A DNA stretch of 13,115 nt, taken from the NCBI GenBank assembly GCA_025058955.1, contig JANXDV010000017.1:4969-18083 (forward strand), read 5' to 3'. The notes under the pieces are model-generated. The model searched no databases and had not been told where the DNA came from. It saw only the letters and a list, made by a program, of their open reading frames with translations. This stretch comes from Archaeoglobaceae archaeon (lineage in GTDB: Archaea; Halobacteriota; Archaeoglobi; Archaeoglobales; Archaeoglobaceae). The first letter of the stretch is position 1. Each line of letters opens with the position of its first letter. Shown here one piece after another: positions 12,357 through 13,115 of the stretch. The position numbers and the translations under genes are program-made.

Positions 12357-13115
12357 TTAGAACCTCTCTGGAACCTTTGAAGGCAAACCTTTTCTCGCTC
12401 CAACTTCCTGTATACAAAGAGAAGCAACGTAATTTCCGATTTTTCCGCATTCCTCAATACTTTTACCTTTCAAAAAGCCATAAATGAAGCCTGCGTTGAA
12501 AGCATCTCCCGCTCCCGTGGTGTCAACGACTTTTACTTTGAAGGGCTTTACAACGATCTCTTTGCCAGAAGTTTTTATCCAGCAACCTTCAGAGCCAAGT
12601 TTCACAGCAACGATTTGAATTCCAAGCTCTAAGCATCTCTCAGCGGAACTTTTGTAATCCATGCCAAACAATTTCTCGATCTCAGCTCTGTTTGGAAGAA
12701 AGATCGTTGTTCTCTTTAGTATTGGAAGCAGATCTTTCATACCGCGCTCAACATAGGGCATTCCAGGATCGAAGCTAACATCTTCAAATTCTTCTACAAG
12801 CTTTTTCTGCGAATTCAGCGAATCAAGACCATTTTTGCAGATAAAAGATGTGAGGTGGAGAAGCTTGAATTTTTTGGCAAAATCGAGATCGATTTCTTCG
12901 TATCGAATTGTGTCATTCACTCCGGGATCAACGAGAATCGCTCTATTGCCCGCATCGTCTACGAAGATCATTGCAGTCCCGCTCCTCCCTTTTGCTTTAA
13001 TGACATTCTTAGTCTCAACCCCTTCCTTTTTCAGATCTTCGAGAAGTATTTGTCCTTCCGCATCATCTCCAACTTTGCCAATATATGCGCTCTTTATACC
13101 TAATCTCGAAACTCC
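12357..13115 (-). CDS. PfkB-family carbohydrate/nucleoside kinase (partial, 5' end beyond window)
   Basis: ATP-dependent kinase of the ribokinase/PfkB superfamily. 252 C-terminal residues are visible and the frame is open to the right edge, so perhaps 40-60 N-terminal residues including the first PfkB signature region are missing. Visible: SRLGIKSAYIGKVGDDAEGQILLEDLKKEGV at the start of the fragment, the LPNRAEIEKLFG segment, VAVKLGSEGCWIK, and PfkB signature 2 DTTGAGDAFNAGF (fragment residues about 198-210), whose Asp in GAGD is the catalytic base. The substrate cannot be read from the sequence; ribose, fructose phosphates and nucleosides are all used by archaeal relatives. The ATG at 12971 is internal, not the start. 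Confidence 0.93.
   Translation of the reverse strand, partial: GVSRLGIKSAYIGKVGDDAEGQILLEDLKKEGVETKNVIKAKGRSGTAMIFVDDAGNRAILVDPGVNDTIRYEEIDLDFAKKFKLLHLTSFICKNGLDSLNSQKKLVEEFEDVSFDPGMPYVERGMKDLLPILKRTTIFLPNRAEIEKLFGMDYKSSAERCLELGIQIVAVKLGSEGCWIKTSGKEIVVKPFKVKVVDTTGAGDAFNAGFIYGFLKGKSIEECGKIGNYVASLCIQEVGARKGLPSKVPERF

Noticed and set aside
12319..12450. Upstream in-frame extension of the surface-protein gene (44 residues)
   Set aside because: It overlaps the end of the PfkB kinase gene and would bury the signal peptide. Starting at 12318 gives a normal secretory N-terminus.
12357..12971. Reading the PfkB kinase as a complete gene starting at the ATG at 12971
   Set aside because: The frame stays open to the right edge and encodes the conserved SRLGIKSAYIGKVGDDAEG segment upstream, so the gene is truncated by the window, not short.
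1..13115. Mobile elements, CRISPR arrays, tRNA genes or a defence island
   Set aside because: No terminal inverted repeats, transposase or nuclease motifs, regularly spaced repeats or cloverleaf candidates were seen. Nearly every base is in a housekeeping-type gene and the gaps are too short to hold one.

Overview
The window is archaeal chromosomal DNA, almost certainly from a euryarchaeon. It carries archaeal/eukaryotic-type translation genes (S19e, L31e, L39e, L18a/LX, aIF6), prefoldin alpha, a PDCD5-family protein, a CetZ tubulin and a membrane histidine-kinase-like protein. Shine-Dalgarno sequences read GAGGTGAT, matching the archaeal 16S 3' end. Base composition looks moderate (low-to-mid 40s % GC by impression). 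The mix of a cobalamin gene, UbiX, a low-similarity thioredoxin reductase and a multi-TM kinase would fit Archaeoglobales, but that placement is inference. Coding density is very high: no stretch over about 90 bases lacks a gene, and I see no tRNA, rRNA, CRISPR array, insertion sequence or prophage signal.

Left part (1-4319, minus strand, read right to left): argC (arginine or lysine biosynthesis) is followed by a tight translation and protein-biogenesis operon: yhbY-like RNA-binding protein, rps19e, pdcd5-like, rpl39e, rpl31e, eif6, rpl18a, pfdA and ftsY (which runs off the left edge). Junctions are overlaps or gaps of 1-9 nt. Three of them share the same architecture, TGAGGTG with the stop codon fused to the Shine-Dalgarno, exactly 9 nt from stop to start. 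This operon links ribosome proteins, ribosome-assembly factors and the machinery acting on nascent chains (prefoldin, SRP receptor).

Middle (4407-7535, plus strand): cetZ-like tubulin, ubiX (prenyl-FMN synthesis) and cobQ (cobyric acid synthase) run co-directionally from a promoter region shared with divergent argC. cobQ collides tail-to-tail with trxB (minus), with a 42-nt coding overlap. trxB has the CxxC thiol-reductase centre but has lost the usual NADPH-binding motifs.

Right part (8468-13115): divergent from trxB is an eight-helix membrane sensor with a histidine-kinase ATPase domain whose phosphoacceptor His is Tyr. It overlaps tail-to-tail (26 nt) a minus-strand pair made of an S-layer/COG1361-like surface protein and a MacB/FtsX-type permease, with no ATPase gene beside them. 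A PfkB-family sugar/nucleoside kinase runs off the right edge.

A pattern runs through the window. Genes that begin transcription units (argC, trxB, the kinase-like gene, the surface protein, probably yhbY) have an AT-rich TATA-like box about 20-30 nt upstream of the start codon and no Shine-Dalgarno, suggesting leaderless mRNAs. Most genes inside the translation operon have strong Shine-Dalgarno sequences or stop/start overlaps. The least expected items are the His-less kinase, the thioredoxin reductase with an altered nucleotide-binding site, and the CetZ gene in a metabolic cluster.
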